This document shows, piece by piece, positions 1 through 8,584 of a stretch of 64,000 bases of DNA. The position numbers were made by a program, and so were the translations under genes. Each line of letters begins with the position of its first letter. The first letter of the stretch is position 1. The DNA comes from Pseudodesulfovibrio indicus (GTDB lineage: Bacteria; Desulfobacterota; Desulfovibrionia; Desulfovibrionales; Desulfovibrionaceae): the NCBI RefSeq assembly GCF_001563225.1, contig NZ_CP014206.1, positions 3,887,486 to 3,951,485 of the forward strand, read 5' to 3'. The notes beneath the pieces are model-generated. The model searched no databases and was not told where the DNA came from. It saw only the letters and a list, made by a program, of their open reading frames with translations.

Positions 1-137
1 CGACCCGCGCCTTGCGGATGCGGCCGGTCGCCCACGGCAGCAATAGCGGCTATCCCGCACCTTATCAACACTCTTGGCCCTTTGCATCCGGGGCGGAAAC
101 TGGTACAAGGACATCCCGTACGCACCCGTACGTCCCA

Positions 138-169
138 ACATACCTTATTCAGATTACACATACCTTATT
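138..169 (+). repeat. 12-bp direct repeat ahead of the first gene
   Basis: ACATACCTTATT occurs at 138-149 and again at 158-169, exactly 20 bases apart (about two helical turns), directly upstream of the ribosome-binding site of the gene at 180. The spacing suits a tandem binding site for a regulator. No regulator can be named from the sequence. Confidence 0.4.
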
Positions 170-179
170 GGAGGCATGC

Positions 180-1838
180 ATGCATAAAAGACCCGTAACC
201 ACCGCCCTGCTCGTTTTTGCGACAATCCTGCTCCTGGCCGCCCCGGCCCTGGCCCAGGGAGCAAAGACCTTCGCGGTGCTGCCCTTCGAGTACAACGGGC
301 CTCAGAAATACGAATACTTCGCCAAGGCGATCCAGGCCAGCCTGTCGAGCGACCTGGAGTGGATAGGCCGCGTGGAGCCGACCCTCAAGAACCTGGACTC
401 CGTCCCCATGCCCAAGGACAAGAGCAGCGCCCTGAACGCCCTGCGCGGCCTGGGCGTGGACTACCTCACCTACGGCGACATAGCCGTCCTGGACCGGACC
501 GCCCACATCCGGCTCGACACGGTCAGCGCGGACGGCAATTCCTGGACCAAGAAGGGTGAAGTGGGGCTGGACGAGATCACCTCCTGGCTCGACTCCCAAA
601 GCAAGATCATCCAGGGCGACGTCTTCAACCGCCCCGGCTACGGCACCTCCGAGAACGCCCAGGTGGCGGACAACAAGGCCGAAACGGCCGCGCCCTCCGC
701 CTCCCCGTTCATCATGGCGGGCAGCGAACAGCAATACCAGACCCAGTCTTTGAACCCGCAGTTCCGCTACGAGGGCGGCACCGAGACCACCGGCCGCTGG
801 AGAAGCCAGACCCTGCCCTTCTACTCCTACAACATGTTCATCGCCGACGGCGACGCCGACGGCCGCAACGAAGTCTTCATCCTCCAGGAATCCGCCATTT
901 CCGCCTTCCGCTTCAAGGAAGGCAAGCTCCAGCACCTGAACACCTTCGAGCTGCCCGCCAACGTCATGAGCGTCCGGCTGGAAGTCGCGGACCTGAACCG
1001 CGACGGACTGCCGGAGTTCATCGTCGGCGCCTACCAGTTCCAGGACCAGGGCGGCGTCCGCGCCCCCAGGGGATTCCCGCGCTCCAGCATCCTTTCCTTC
1101 GAGGGCGGCAAGTTCAAGTACGTGGTCAAGAAGGCCGACTACTTCCTCGGCGTGCTTCGCATCCCGCCCACCTACATGCCCATCCTGGTGGGCCAGAAGA
1201 AAGGCCAGCGCGACCTGTTCGACAAGCACGTCTACGAGGCGTTCATCAAGGGCGACGAAATCGAGACCGGCCAGACCATCCCGGTCCCGGCCTTCGGCAA
1301 CGTCTACAACCTGACCTACCTGCCCGACGGCATGGGCTACAACTGCGTGGTCATCAACAACAGCCACAAGCTGATCACCTACAGCCAGACCTTCGAGCGG
1401 CTGTACGAGTCCGACGAGACCTACAACAGCTCCGGCGTGGTCATCGAGACCGCGGACAAGATGGTCGGCATGGGCGGCGGCCCCACCGAGGAACACGGCA
1501 TCACCTACAACATCCCGTTCCGGACCATCACCGCGCCGCTGACCTCGGACAAGCGGTATGAGCTGCTCGTCAACCGCGACCTCTCGGCCACGGCCCAGGT
1601 CTTCAAGAACTACAAGTATTACACCCAGGGCGAGATCCACTCGCTGGTCTACGACCAGGTGGGACTCAACCTGGCCTGGAAGACCCGCCGCATCAAGGGA
1701 CAGGTGGCCGACATCGCCCTGGCCGACCTGAACAACGACGGCAACAAGCAGTTGTGCGTGCTGGTCAACACCTTCACCGGTTACGGCTACGGCAACCGCA
1801 AGACCGTGGTCCTGGCCTACGACCTGAACCTGGAGTAG
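180..1838 (+). CDS. exported FG-GAP/VCBS repeat protein
   Basis: 552-residue exported protein. The start at 180 follows GGAGG at 170-174 and gives a clean signal peptide (MHKRPV, hydrophobic core, cleavage after AAPALA near residue 27). The first ~150 mature residues resemble the N-terminal fold of FlgO/TolB-like proteins (FAVLPFEYNG, then LRGLGVDYLTYGDI). The remainder carries FG-GAP-type loops with the D-x-D/N-x-D-G pattern: ADGDADGRNEVF near residue 220, ADLNRDGLPEF near 270 and ADLNNDGNKQL near the C-terminus, consistent with a beta-propeller that may bind calcium. It stands alone upstream of the TRAP operon. Exact function is unknown; I infer an envelope or periplasmic role. Confidence 0.85.
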   Translation: MHKRPVTTALLVFATILLLAAPALAQGAKTFAVLPFEYNGPQKYEYFAKAIQASLSSDLEWIGRVEPTLKNLDSVPMPKDKSSALNALRGLGVDYLTYGDIAVLDRTAHIRLDTVSADGNSWTKKGEVGLDEITSWLDSQSKIIQGDVFNRPGYGTSENAQVADNKAETAAPSASPFIMAGSEQQYQTQSLNPQFRYEGGTETTGRWRSQTLPFYSYNMFIADGDADGRNEVFILQESAISAFRFKEGKLQHLNTFELPANVMSVRLEVADLNRDGLPEFIVGAYQFQDQGGVRAPRGFPRSSILSFEGGKFKYVVKKADYFLGVLRIPPTYMPILVGQKKGQRDLFDKHVYEAFIKGDEIETGQTIPVPAFGNVYNLTYLPDGMGYNCVVINNSHKLITYSQTFERLYESDETYNSSGVVIETADKMVGMGGGPTEEHGITYNIPFRTITAPLTSDKRYELLVNRDLSATAQVFKNYKYYTQGEIHSLVYDQVGLNLAWKTRRIKGQVADIALADLNNDGNKQLCVLVNTFTGYGYGNRKTVVLAYDLNLE

Positions 1839-1889
1839 ACGGCGGCCTGGGCCGCCCGACAATATACGCATTATCAAGGAGAGAGAGTG

Positions 1890-2897
1890 ATGCGAAAACT
1901 GCTGACCCTGCTGGCCGCGGCCATGGCCCTGACCGGCCTGCTGGCGGCGACCGCCCTGGCCGGGACCATGGTGACCTACGCCAACTTCCCGCCGGCCAAG
2001 ACCTTCCCCTGCGTCCAGATGGAGCGGTGGAAGGTTGAAGTCGAAAAACGGACCAACGGCGAACTGACCGTCCAGACCTTCCCCGGCTCCACCCTGCTCG
2101 GGCCCAAGAACATGCTGCGCGGCGTCCAGACCGGACAGGCCGACATCGGTTGCATTTCCACCGCCTACTACCCCGGCGTGTTCCCGTTCATGGACGTGGT
2201 CAACCTGCCGGTGGCGTTCACCACCACCGAGGCCGCCAGCCTGACCATGTGGGACCTGTACCTCAAGTACCAGCCCGCCGAGCTCAAGGACGTCAAGGTC
2301 CTGACCCTGTTCACCTCGGCCCCGTCCCAGATCATGAGCAAGGAACCGGTCAAGGCCCTGGACGACCTGAGCGGCATGCCGCTGCGCGCCTCCGGCACCA
2401 TCCTCCAGATCCTGAGCGGTCTGGGCGCCCACGGCGTGGGCATGCCCATGTCCCAGACCCCGGAAGCCCTGCAGAAGGGCGTGGTCAAGGGTCTGGTCTC
2501 CTCCTTCGACGTGCTCAAGGACTTCAACTTCGCCGAGAGCTGCCGGTACGAGACCATCACCAACCTGCCCGTCTACCCCTTTGCCGTGATCATGAACAAG
2601 GCCAAGTGGGACTCCCTGCCCGACGACGTCAAGAAGGTGCTCGACGACCTGGGCCGCGAGCAATCCCAGTGGACCGGCCAGTACCTGGACAACCACATCA
2701 AGGAATCCCTGCAGTGGTCCAAGGACCAGTATCAGGTTGAGGTCTTCGAGCTGACCGGCGCCGAGCACGACAAGATCAAGGAGCTCGGCACTCCCCTGGT
2801 GGACGAGTGGAAGGTTGCCGCGGCCAAGGCCGGCATCGACGCCGAAACCGTCCTGGCCGACATGCTCGCCCTCAAGGCCAAGTACGAAGCGAAGTAA
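1890..2897 (+). CDS. dctP: TRAP transporter substrate-binding protein, DctP family
   Basis: 335-residue periplasmic binding protein of a tripartite ATP-independent periplasmic (TRAP) transporter, which uses an ion gradient to import organic acids. It has a signal peptide (MRKLLTLLAAAMALTGLL...ALAG) and typical DctP segments: W-KVEVEKRTNGELTVQTFPGS, LRGVQTGQADIGC and ALQKGVVKGL. ATG 1890 is preferred to the GTG at 1887 because AAGGAG at 1876-1881 is 8 bases upstream. It is first in a dctP-dctQ-dctM order, with a terminator-like hairpin after it. The substrate cannot be told from sequence. Its two membrane partners downstream are both frameshifted. Confidence 0.93.
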   Translation: MRKLLTLLAAAMALTGLLAATALAGTMVTYANFPPAKTFPCVQMERWKVEVEKRTNGELTVQTFPGSTLLGPKNMLRGVQTGQADIGCISTAYYPGVFPFMDVVNLPVAFTTTEAASLTMWDLYLKYQPAELKDVKVLTLFTSAPSQIMSKEPVKALDDLSGMPLRASGTILQILSGLGAHGVGMPMSQTPEALQKGVVKGLVSSFDVLKDFNFAESCRYETITNLPVYPFAVIMNKAKWDSLPDDVKKVLDDLGREQSQWTGQYLDNHIKESLQWSKDQYQVEVFELTGAEHDKIKELGTPLVDEWKVAAAKAGIDAETVLADMLALKAKYEAK

Positions 2898-2909
2898 CCA
2901 TGAACGGAA

Positions 2910-2938
2910 CGGTCCCGCGCTCACGCGGGACCGTTTTT
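2910..2938 (+). terminator. attenuating terminator between dctP and dctQ
   Basis: Perfect 10-bp stem CGGTCCCGCG (2910-2919) / CGCGGGACCG (2924-2933) with loop CTCA and then TTTTT. Its position after the binding-protein gene and before the permease genes fits partial read-through that makes binding protein in excess over permease. Confidence 0.85.
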
Positions 2939-2955
2939 CATACTGCGGGTTTCCC

Positions 2956-3568
2956 ATGATACGATTTCTGGACGCGGCCAGCGAACTGGTCGCCAAGGTC
3001 CTGGCATTCCTGTCCGGGCTCTTCCTTGTCGCCATGATGCTCCTGGCGTGCGCCAACATGGTCATGCGCGCCGGTTTCGGCATGCCCGTGCAGGGCACCT
3101 TCGAGCTGATGGGCTTCCTCGGCGCGGTGGTGGCCGCCTTCTCCCGGCTCCCGCCGCGCGCCTTCGCGCCGGCCGCGCGCGCGCGCCGCGCGCGCGCGCG
3201 CGCGCGGCGCCCGGCAGGCGCGCCTGCGGCGCGCGCGCCGCGCGGCGGTGGTGGCCGCCTTCTCCCTGGGCTTTGCCCAACGCCGCAAGGCGCACATCGC
3301 CGTGGGCATCCTGCTGGCGCGGTTCCCGTCCTGGTTCCGCAGGCTGGCCGACACCGCGACCAACGGGCTGTCCTGCGGGTTCTTCCTGCTGGCGGGCATC
3401 GAGACCTGGAAATGGGCGCAGTTCCTGGTCCAGACCAACGAGGTCTCCGAGACCCTGCAGATCGTCTACCATCCCTTCGTCTTCGCCTCCTCGGCAGGGT
3501 GCATCGCCCTCGCCTTCGTGCTGGCGGTGGACGCCCTCAAGGTCCTGACAGCGGAAAAGGCGGCGTAA
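2956..3568 (+). pseudogene. dctQ: TRAP small permease DctQ, frameshifted by a 121-bp GC-rich insertion/duplication
   Basis: The N-terminal part (ATG 2956, MIRFLDAASELVAKVLAFLS, through GFLGAVVAAFS) and the C-terminal part (VVAAFSLGFAQRRKAHIAVG to AEKAA, stop 3566-3568) are both good DctQ sequence but lie in different frames. Between them is a 121-bp insertion: a 22-bp direct repeat (3124-3145 and 3245-3266) encloses 99 bp that is almost pure CG/GC dinucleotide. Since 121 is not divisible by 3, the frame is lost. Removing exactly 121 bp restores a continuous 163-residue DctQ with four hydrophobic segments. This is either a real inactivating event or an assembly/consensus artefact; the near-palindromic GC run makes the second likely. 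Confidence 0.85.
3124..3266. repeat. 22-bp direct repeat flanking GC-dinucleotide insert in dctQ
   Basis: The same 22 bases stand at 3124-3145 and 3245-3266. The 99 bases between them consist almost wholly of alternating C and G and could fold back on themselves. No gene in the window has comparable composition. Confidence 0.9.
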
Positions 3569-3570
3569 CC

Positions 3571-4927
3571 ATGGATCCGATCACCGCCGGCATCGCCGGA
3601 ACCCTTCTGCTCCTGGTCGCCATATTCCTCTTCCGCATCCCCGTGGCCTTCGCCATGGGCATCATCGGCTTCGGCGGCTTCGCCTACGTGCTCAACTGGA
3701 ACGCGGCCACGGGCATGCTCGGCACCGAGATGTGGAGCGTCTTCTCCAACTACGGGCTGACCGTCATCCCGCTGTTCATCCTCATGGGGCAGATCTGCTT
3801 CTACTCCGGGGTCAACGAGCGGCTCTACAAGTCCGCCTACGCCTGGATGGGCCAGATCCGGGGCGGCATCGCCATGACCACGGTCCTGGCCTGCGCCGGG
3901 TTCGCGGCCATCTGCGGCTCCAACTCGGCCACGGCCGCGACCATGTCCACCGTGGCCCTGCCGGAGATGAAGAAATTCAAGTACAGCCCCATCCTGTCCA
4001 CCGGCTCGGTGGCCGCGGGCGCGACGCTCGGCGTGGTCATCCCGCCTGTCCACCGGCTCGGTGGCCGCGGGCGCGACGCTCGGCGTGGTCATCCCGCCCT
4101 CGGTGGTGCTGATCATCATCGGGCTGCAGACCAGCCAGTCCATCGCCAGCCTGTTCGTGGGCGGCATGCTCCCCGGCATCCTGCTGACCACGCTCTTCCT
4201 CGGCACCATCTGGTACCTCTGCAAGAAGCACCCTGACTGGGGTCCGGCGGGACCGAAGACCACCTTTGCCGAAAAGCTGCGCTCCCTGCCCGGCTCCATC
4301 GAGATGGTCACCCTGTTCATTCTGGTCATGGGCGGCCTGTTCCTCGGCCTGTTCACGCCCACCGAAGCGGGTGCGGCGGGCGCGGCCCTGGCCCTGCTCA
4401 TCGCCACCCTGTCCGGCAAGATGACCTTCGAAAAGTTCAGGCTGGCGGTCAGCGATTCCCTGAAAATCTCCTGCATGATCATGGTCATCATGCTCGGCGC
4501 GGTCATCTTCGGCCGGTTCCTGGCCATCACCCGGCTGCCCTTCGAGGCCGCGGGCTGGGTGGCCGGGCTGCCCATCCCGCCGGTGGTCATCATCATGGTC
4601 ATCTGCCTGATCTACGTCATCGGCGGCATGGTTATGGACGCCCTGGCCCTGCTCCTGGTGACCATCCCCATCTTCTTCCCGGTGGTCACGGCCATGGGGT
4701 ACGATCCGCTGTGGTTCGGCGTGCTCATCACCGTGGTCACCACGCTGGGGGCGATCACCCCGCCCGTGGGGGTGAACACCTTCATCGTGGCCTCCATGGC
4801 CCCGGAAGTATCCATGACGGACGTGTTCAGGGGGGTCATGTATTTTGTGGCCGCCTATGTGGTTTGCGTGGCGATTTTGTTGATGTTCCCCGGATTGGTG
4901 ACGTTTTTGCCGGGGTTGATGTCGTAG
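3571..4927 (+). pseudogene. dctM: TRAP large permease DctM, frameshifted by a 52-bp tandem duplication
   Basis: ATG 3571 opens two bases after the dctQ stop and codes for DctM (MDPITAGIAGTLLLLVAIFL, FRIPVAFAMG, MGQICFYSGV, GSNSATAATMSTVALPEM). The frame breaks at a 52-bp tandem duplication (copies 3993-4046 and 4045-4098, sharing 2 bases), after which DctM continues in another frame (SVVLIIIGLQTSQSIASLF to FLPGLMS, stop 4925-4927). Deleting one 52-bp copy gives an uninterrupted 434-residue protein of normal DctM length with about 12 membrane helices. As with dctQ, this may be mutation or assembly error. Confidence 0.88.
3993..4098. repeat. 52-bp tandem duplication inside dctM
   Basis: Positions 3993-4046 are repeated exactly at 4045-4098. 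The unit encodes the LSTGSVAAGATLGVVIPP stretch of DctM, and the second copy shifts the reading frame because 52 is not a multiple of 3. Confidence 0.92.
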
Positions 4928-4993
4928 GGGGGGCCGGGGTGCGCCCCGGGTGCGCTTTTTGATTGGTTCTTTGAGATTGTGGATTGAGATTCG

Positions 4994-5027
4994 GGGCCGA
5001 CACGGGGGACTGTGTCGGCCCTTTTTT
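4994..5027 (+). terminator. rho-independent terminator after dctM
   Basis: Perfect stem GGGCCGACAC (4994-5003) / GTGTCGGCCC (5012-5021), loop GGGGGACT, followed by TTTTTT. Confidence 0.88.
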
Positions 5028-5201
5028 GTTTTTTGAGATGAGGCGGGAAGAGAAGAGAAGAGCGGAGAAGAGAAGAGAGCCGTCGCCCCTTCGCGGTCGG
5101 CTTCTAGGCGTCCGGAACAGGGCTCGCTCCCTGCTGCTTGACGAGAAGAAGGGCGAAGGAAGAGGGCCTTCGAACGGGATTGCCGGGTATGAAAGCCGTT
5201 G

Positions 5202-5291
5202 TTTGAGGCTGCGCCTCAAAAACACTCCAGAAGAGGGCCTTCGGACGAGACTTCGGGGGAGGAGAGCCACTGTTTGAGGCTGCGCCTCAAA
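5202..5291. repeat. two copies of the TGC-centred palindrome family
   Basis: TTTGAGGCTGCGCCTCAAA occurs at 5202-5220 and 5273-5291. Arms are 8 bp around TGC. Related copies are at 44527-44545, 44598-44614, 44666-44682, 44727-44745 and 63482-63500. The flanks (GGCCTTCG..., ...GCGTTCCA) are also shared, so the unit is longer than the palindrome. It looks like a REP-type intergenic element. Confidence 0.8.
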
Positions 5292-5423
5292 GGCGTTCCA
5301 AAAAAACAAATCGATTGCGACCCTGCCTCGCGAAGGCGGCGACAATGAGTTTGGGAGTGGAGATGGGGGGGCCAACGTTGCACTCAGTGCATCTGCCCGG
5401 CAGGGCAGGCTTCTTGCATTTCC

Positions 5424-5452
5424 TTGCACGGGGCGCGGGAGGCTTGTATAGA
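5424..5452 (+). promoter_or_regulatory. promoter of the ydbH-like operon, possibly leaderless
   Basis: TTGCAC (5424-5429), 17-base spacer, TATAGA (5447-5452). The ATG of the next gene is at 5459, where transcription would be expected to begin, so the mRNA may have no leader. A GGGAGG at 5437-5442 lies inside the spacer, too far upstream to act as a ribosome-binding site. Confidence 0.55.
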
Positions 5453-5458
5453 GAATAA

Positions 5459-7846
5459 ATGTCCGCTTCTCTTGGCAAAAGAATACTCTGGTGGTCCTTC
5501 ATGGTCCTGCCGTGGCTGCTGGCGCTGGTTTTGGGCGCTGGGTGGTGGCTGACGGTCTGGACACCGGGGTATCTGGAGCGGTTGGTGCCGGAGCTGGCGG
5601 GGGACATGGGGTTGGAGCTCAAGGAATTTCGGGTTCGGGACGCCGGGTTGTTTTCGGCGGACATCGGGCCGGTGCGGTTGGGGGACGGCGCGGGGGCGTT
5701 GACCCTGGCCAACGTGCACGTGACCTACACCCCGGCCTCGCTCAAGGCGGGAAGGGTGAACTCCGTGCGGCTCGACGGGCTGCGCTTCGCCTGTTCCTAT
5801 GAGGGCGGCGAGTTCAGGCTGCCGGTGCTGGACCTGCTGCCATCTTCCGAAAACGACGGCGCGGGCGCGGTCAAGTCGATTCCCCCGCTGCCCTTCGACC
5901 GGGTGGTGATCCGCGATTCCGTGCTGGACTGCACGGTGGAGGGGCGCGCCGTTTCCATCCCCTTCGACGCCGAGGTGACTCCCGGCGAATCCATCGAATT
6001 CAGCGGCGAAGTCCGCCCGCGCGACCAGCGGCTGCGGTTGGACGGCGTGGTCGGCCCGACCCTGGACGACCTGTCCCTGAAGGTGGCGGGCGACGCGGTG
6101 CGGCTGGGCGCGTTCGACGACCTGCTGCCCGTTCCCCTGGCCGGGAGCGCGGACCTGGCCGCCGAGGGCCGAGTGAATCTGTCCGACCCGGCCAATGCCG
6201 TGGGCGCGTTCGACGTCTCCCTGACCGGCGCGGACCTGCGCGCCCTGGGCGTGCGGCTGGCCGAAGACGCGGTGGTGGAGATCAAGAGCGAGCTGGCCGA
6301 GGGCACAATCCGGTTCTCCATGAACCGGGTGGCCCTGGCCGAGCCGTATCCTGCGGCCCTGACCGTCCCGGCGGGCAGCCTGAGCGCGGACGCATTGTCC
6401 ATGCAGTTCTCCCTGGCCGGTGCCGGGGTGGAGATGGGCGGCAGGCTGGACGCTTCGCGGCGCGAGGCGGGCGACGGGCTGTGGGACGTATCCTTCACCG
6501 CAGTCAACCCGAACCGGCTGGAGGTTCAGGCTCCGGGCCGGGTCATCGTCCTGGACGGGTTCATCTTTTCCATGCAGGGCACGGCGGCTCCGGGCCGGGC
6601 GGACGTGGTCCTGAACTGCGGCACGCGCGGCACCGGGCTGCCTCAGTTCGGGTTCACCTCCGGTCCCATGCGGCTGACCCTGCCCCTCAAGTGGCCCGCG
6701 CCCGGGGCGCACACGCCGGGCAAGATATCCCTGTCCAGCCTGAAGATGGACAAGCGCAAGCTGGGCGACGTGACCGCGCAGGTGCGCCAACAGGGCACGG
6801 ACCTGGCCTACGGCGGCACGCTCAGAACCGAGTTGCTGCCCGGCCTGAAGGTCCCCTTCTCCGGGGTCTCGTCCATGACCAGCAACAGGACCGAGATCAC
6901 CTTCAAGGTCGACGACTACGTGCTGTCCGGGCGGTTCGACCCGGCCACCCTGTCCCCGGGGTTGAAGGGCGTGGTCCTGACCGGCATGCTCGGCGCGGAC
7001 GGCGGCGTGCGCGTGGGCGAGCGCGGCGTGGAGAGCTGGGCCGGAGTGCGGCTCCGGGACGGCTCCCTGACCATGTCCGAGGGGGCGGTGACCGCCGTCG
7101 GCATCAACGCTTCCTTTTCCTCGCCCGACCTTTTCGTCCTGCGCAGCGCACCGGCCCAGCAGATATCCTTTGCCGAGGTCAGGGCGGGCGAGATCGTGCT
7201 GACCAACGGCAAGGTGGCCTACCAGCTGGAGTCCATGGGTTCCGTGCTGGTGGAGCAGGCCGGGTTCGACTGGTGCGGCGGCCATGTTTCGAGCAAGGCG
7301 TTCCGGGTGGTCCCGGACTCGCGCGAATACAACGTGACCCTGTTCTGCTCCGAGCTGAAGCTTTCGGAAATCCTATCCCAGCTCGGGCTGGCCAAGGCCC
7401 GGGGCGCGGCCGCCCTGTCCGGGGAGCTGCCCGTGACCTGGAAGAACGGGAAAATTTCGTTCAACAGCGGATTTTTGCACTCCACGCCGGGCGAGGGCGG
7501 GACCATCCAGGTGGACGCCATGCAGGATCTGGTGGACGCCATCCCGGAAGGAACGCCCCAGCGCGGGCAGCTGGAGCTGGCGCGCGAGGCGGTGCGCGAC
7601 TTCGAATACAAGTGGGTGCGCATCAAGGCGGACACCGTGGGCGACGATTTGCTGGTGCGGCTCTCCGTGGACGGCAAGCCCGCCTCCACCCTGCCCTTCG
7701 TGTACAAGCGGGAATTCGGCGGGTTCATGCGCGTGACCGGCGACGTCAAGGGATCGAATTTCCAGGGACTCAGGCTCGATGTGAATTTCAGCGTGCCACT
7801 GGACCGGATTTTGCTGTATAAGGACATCACACGGATGATCGAATAG
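5459..7846 (+). CDS. ydbH: YdbH-family AsmA-like intermembrane lipid-transport protein
   Basis: 795-residue protein with one N-terminal membrane anchor (WWSFMVLPWLLALVLGAGWW, about residues 10-30) and a long, beta-rich periplasmic region. The C-terminal third, with LPVTWKNGKISFNSGFLHST and TIQVDAMQDLVDAI, matches the YdbH family. In Escherichia coli YdbH, TamB and YhdP are AsmA-like bridges that carry phospholipid to the outer membrane, and YdbH works with the lipoprotein YnbE and with YdbL. The next two genes here are those partners, which makes the assignment firm although sequence alone is divergent. The start at 5459 lacks a Shine-Dalgarno but keeps the membrane anchor intact. Confidence 0.85.
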   Translation: MSASLGKRILWWSFMVLPWLLALVLGAGWWLTVWTPGYLERLVPELAGDMGLELKEFRVRDAGLFSADIGPVRLGDGAGALTLANVHVTYTPASLKAGRVNSVRLDGLRFACSYEGGEFRLPVLDLLPSSENDGAGAVKSIPPLPFDRVVIRDSVLDCTVEGRAVSIPFDAEVTPGESIEFSGEVRPRDQRLRLDGVVGPTLDDLSLKVAGDAVRLGAFDDLLPVPLAGSADLAAEGRVNLSDPANAVGAFDVSLTGADLRALGVRLAEDAVVEIKSELAEGTIRFSMNRVALAEPYPAALTVPAGSLSADALSMQFSLAGAGVEMGGRLDASRREAGDGLWDVSFTAVNPNRLEVQAPGRVIVLDGFIFSMQGTAAPGRADVVLNCGTRGTGLPQFGFTSGPMRLTLPLKWPAPGAHTPGKISLSSLKMDKRKLGDVTAQVRQQGTDLAYGGTLRTELLPGLKVPFSGVSSMTSNRTEITFKVDDYVLSGRFDPATLSPGLKGVVLTGMLGADGGVRVGERGVESWAGVRLRDGSLTMSEGAVTAVGINASFSSPDLFVLRSAPAQQISFAEVRAGEIVLTNGKVAYQLESMGSVLVEQAGFDWCGGHVSSKAFRVVPDSREYNVTLFCSELKLSEILSQLGLAKARGAAALSGELPVTWKNGKISFNSGFLHSTPGEGGTIQVDAMQDLVDAIPEGTPQRGQLELAREAVRDFEYKWVRIKADTVGDDLLVRLSVDGKPASTLPFVYKREFGGFMRVTGDVKGSNFQGLRLDVNFSVPLDRILLYKDITRMIE

Positions 7847-7860
7847 GGAGAAAACGTGTC

Positions 7861-8070
7861 ATGAAACAAACCATCATTCTGGCGGCCTGCCTCCTGATGG
7901 CCACGACCTTCGGCTGCTCCACCAGCCACAAGGTCGAAGTGGCCCCGGTGGAGGTCAAGCCCATCCACATCACCATCGACGTGAACGTCCGGGTTGACCG
8001 GGCCCTGGACGACTTCTTCTCGGACATCGACGAAGTCCCGGCAACTCCGGAGGCGACCAATGCGCAATAA
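7861..8070 (+). CDS. ynbE: YnbE-like outer-membrane lipoprotein
   Basis: 69-residue lipoprotein: MKQTIILAACLLMATTFGC gives a lipobox ending at Cys19. The short mature part contains VKPIHITIDVNVRVDRALDD, the signature segment of YnbE proteins. In E. coli YnbE forms beta-strand multimers that continue YdbH to the outer membrane. The gene begins 14 bases after ydbH with GGGAG at 7847-7851, and its end overlaps ydbL by 11 bases, so the three are one operon. The C-terminal tail is longer than in E. coli YnbE. Confidence 0.85.
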   Translation: MKQTIILAACLLMATTFGCSTSHKVEVAPVEVKPIHITIDVNVRVDRALDDFFSDIDEVPATPEATNAQ

Positions 8071-8422
8071 GACCACCCTCATCCTCATCGTCACCCTGGC
8101 CGTGACCCTGTTCGCGACCTCGGCACTGGCCCAGTCCCTCAAGGACCGCATGATCGCCCGCAAGCCCGCCGTGGCCGCCCTGCTGGCCGACGGCGCCGTG
8201 GGCGAGAACAACCAGGGATACCTGGAATTCCGGGGCGCCAAGAAGCAGGCCGACGTGGTGGCCGCCGAGAACCAGGACCGGGCCACGGTCTACCAGGCCA
8301 TCGCCCGGAAGACCGGCACCACCCCGGACCTGGTGGGCCAGCGCCGCGCGGCCCAGATCGCGGAAACCGCCCCCTCCGGCACCTGGCTCCAGAAGCCCGA
8401 CGGCGGCTGGTACCGAAAGTAA
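8060..8422 (+). CDS. ydbL: YdbL-family (DUF1318) periplasmic protein
   Basis: 120-residue exported protein; signal peptide MRNKTTLILIVTLAVTLF...ALA. The mature region (LKDRMIARKPAVAALLADGA, then GYLEFRG, then VYQAIARKTG) is the DUF1318/YdbL pattern, ending with the WLQKPDGGW motif. YdbL works with YdbH and YnbE and has been linked to keeping YnbE from uncontrolled multimerisation. ATG 8060 is preceded by CCGGAGG at 8047-8053 and overlaps the end of ynbE, suggesting translational coupling. Confidence 0.88.
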   Translation: MRNKTTLILIVTLAVTLFATSALAQSLKDRMIARKPAVAALLADGAVGENNQGYLEFRGAKKQADVVAAENQDRATVYQAIARKTGTTPDLVGQRRAAQIAETAPSGTWLQKPDGGWYRK

Positions 8423-8462
8423 CCCCAACCTTCTCCGCCCCCCCCCGCTCCCCCCTCCTTTC

Positions 8463-8582
8463 GCGCAGCGACATAAAAAGTTTAGGAGGGTGAGGGGGAT
8501 GGGGGTCCGGGGGAAGGGGGAGAGGGAAGCCCTTTTCAAAGGGTTCCCTCTCCCCCTTCCCCCGGGGCCGGAGCCCCCCCCA
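8463..8582. repeat. long-hairpin intergenic repeat, copy 1
   Basis: Begins near CGCGCAGCGACATAAAAAG and contains a G-rich arm then its complement: CCGGGGGAAGGGGGAGAGGG... at about 8507-8564 folding around a TTTTCAAA loop. Related copies are near 17964-18110 (inverted), 18352-18462 and 63598-63725. This copy ends at the start codon of the next gene, so that gene's leader lies within it. Confidence 0.85.
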
Positions 8583-8584
8583 CC

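Larger units (their letters stand above)
4928..5458. other. non-coding stretch with terminator and palindromic repeats
   Basis: No credible gene. It holds the dctM terminator (4994-5027), a purine-rich GAGAAGA tract (5045-5080), a ~95-bp block (from about 5084 to 5180) that recurs near 44408-44505, two TGC-centred palindromes and, at its end, the promoter of the gene at 5459. Confidence 0.7.

Noticed and set aside
165..3098. 977-codon open frame on the minus strand, and similar long antisense frames (for example 20572-22425, 24425-26248, 37144-39930, 39954-42653)
   Set aside because: They lie opposite well-supported genes and translate into Gly/His/Val/Leu-rich text without domains; the frames stay open because of high GC content.
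4984..5277. 97-codon frame downstream of dctM
   Set aside because: It begins inside the terminator hairpin and runs through the purine tract and the repeat palindromes.
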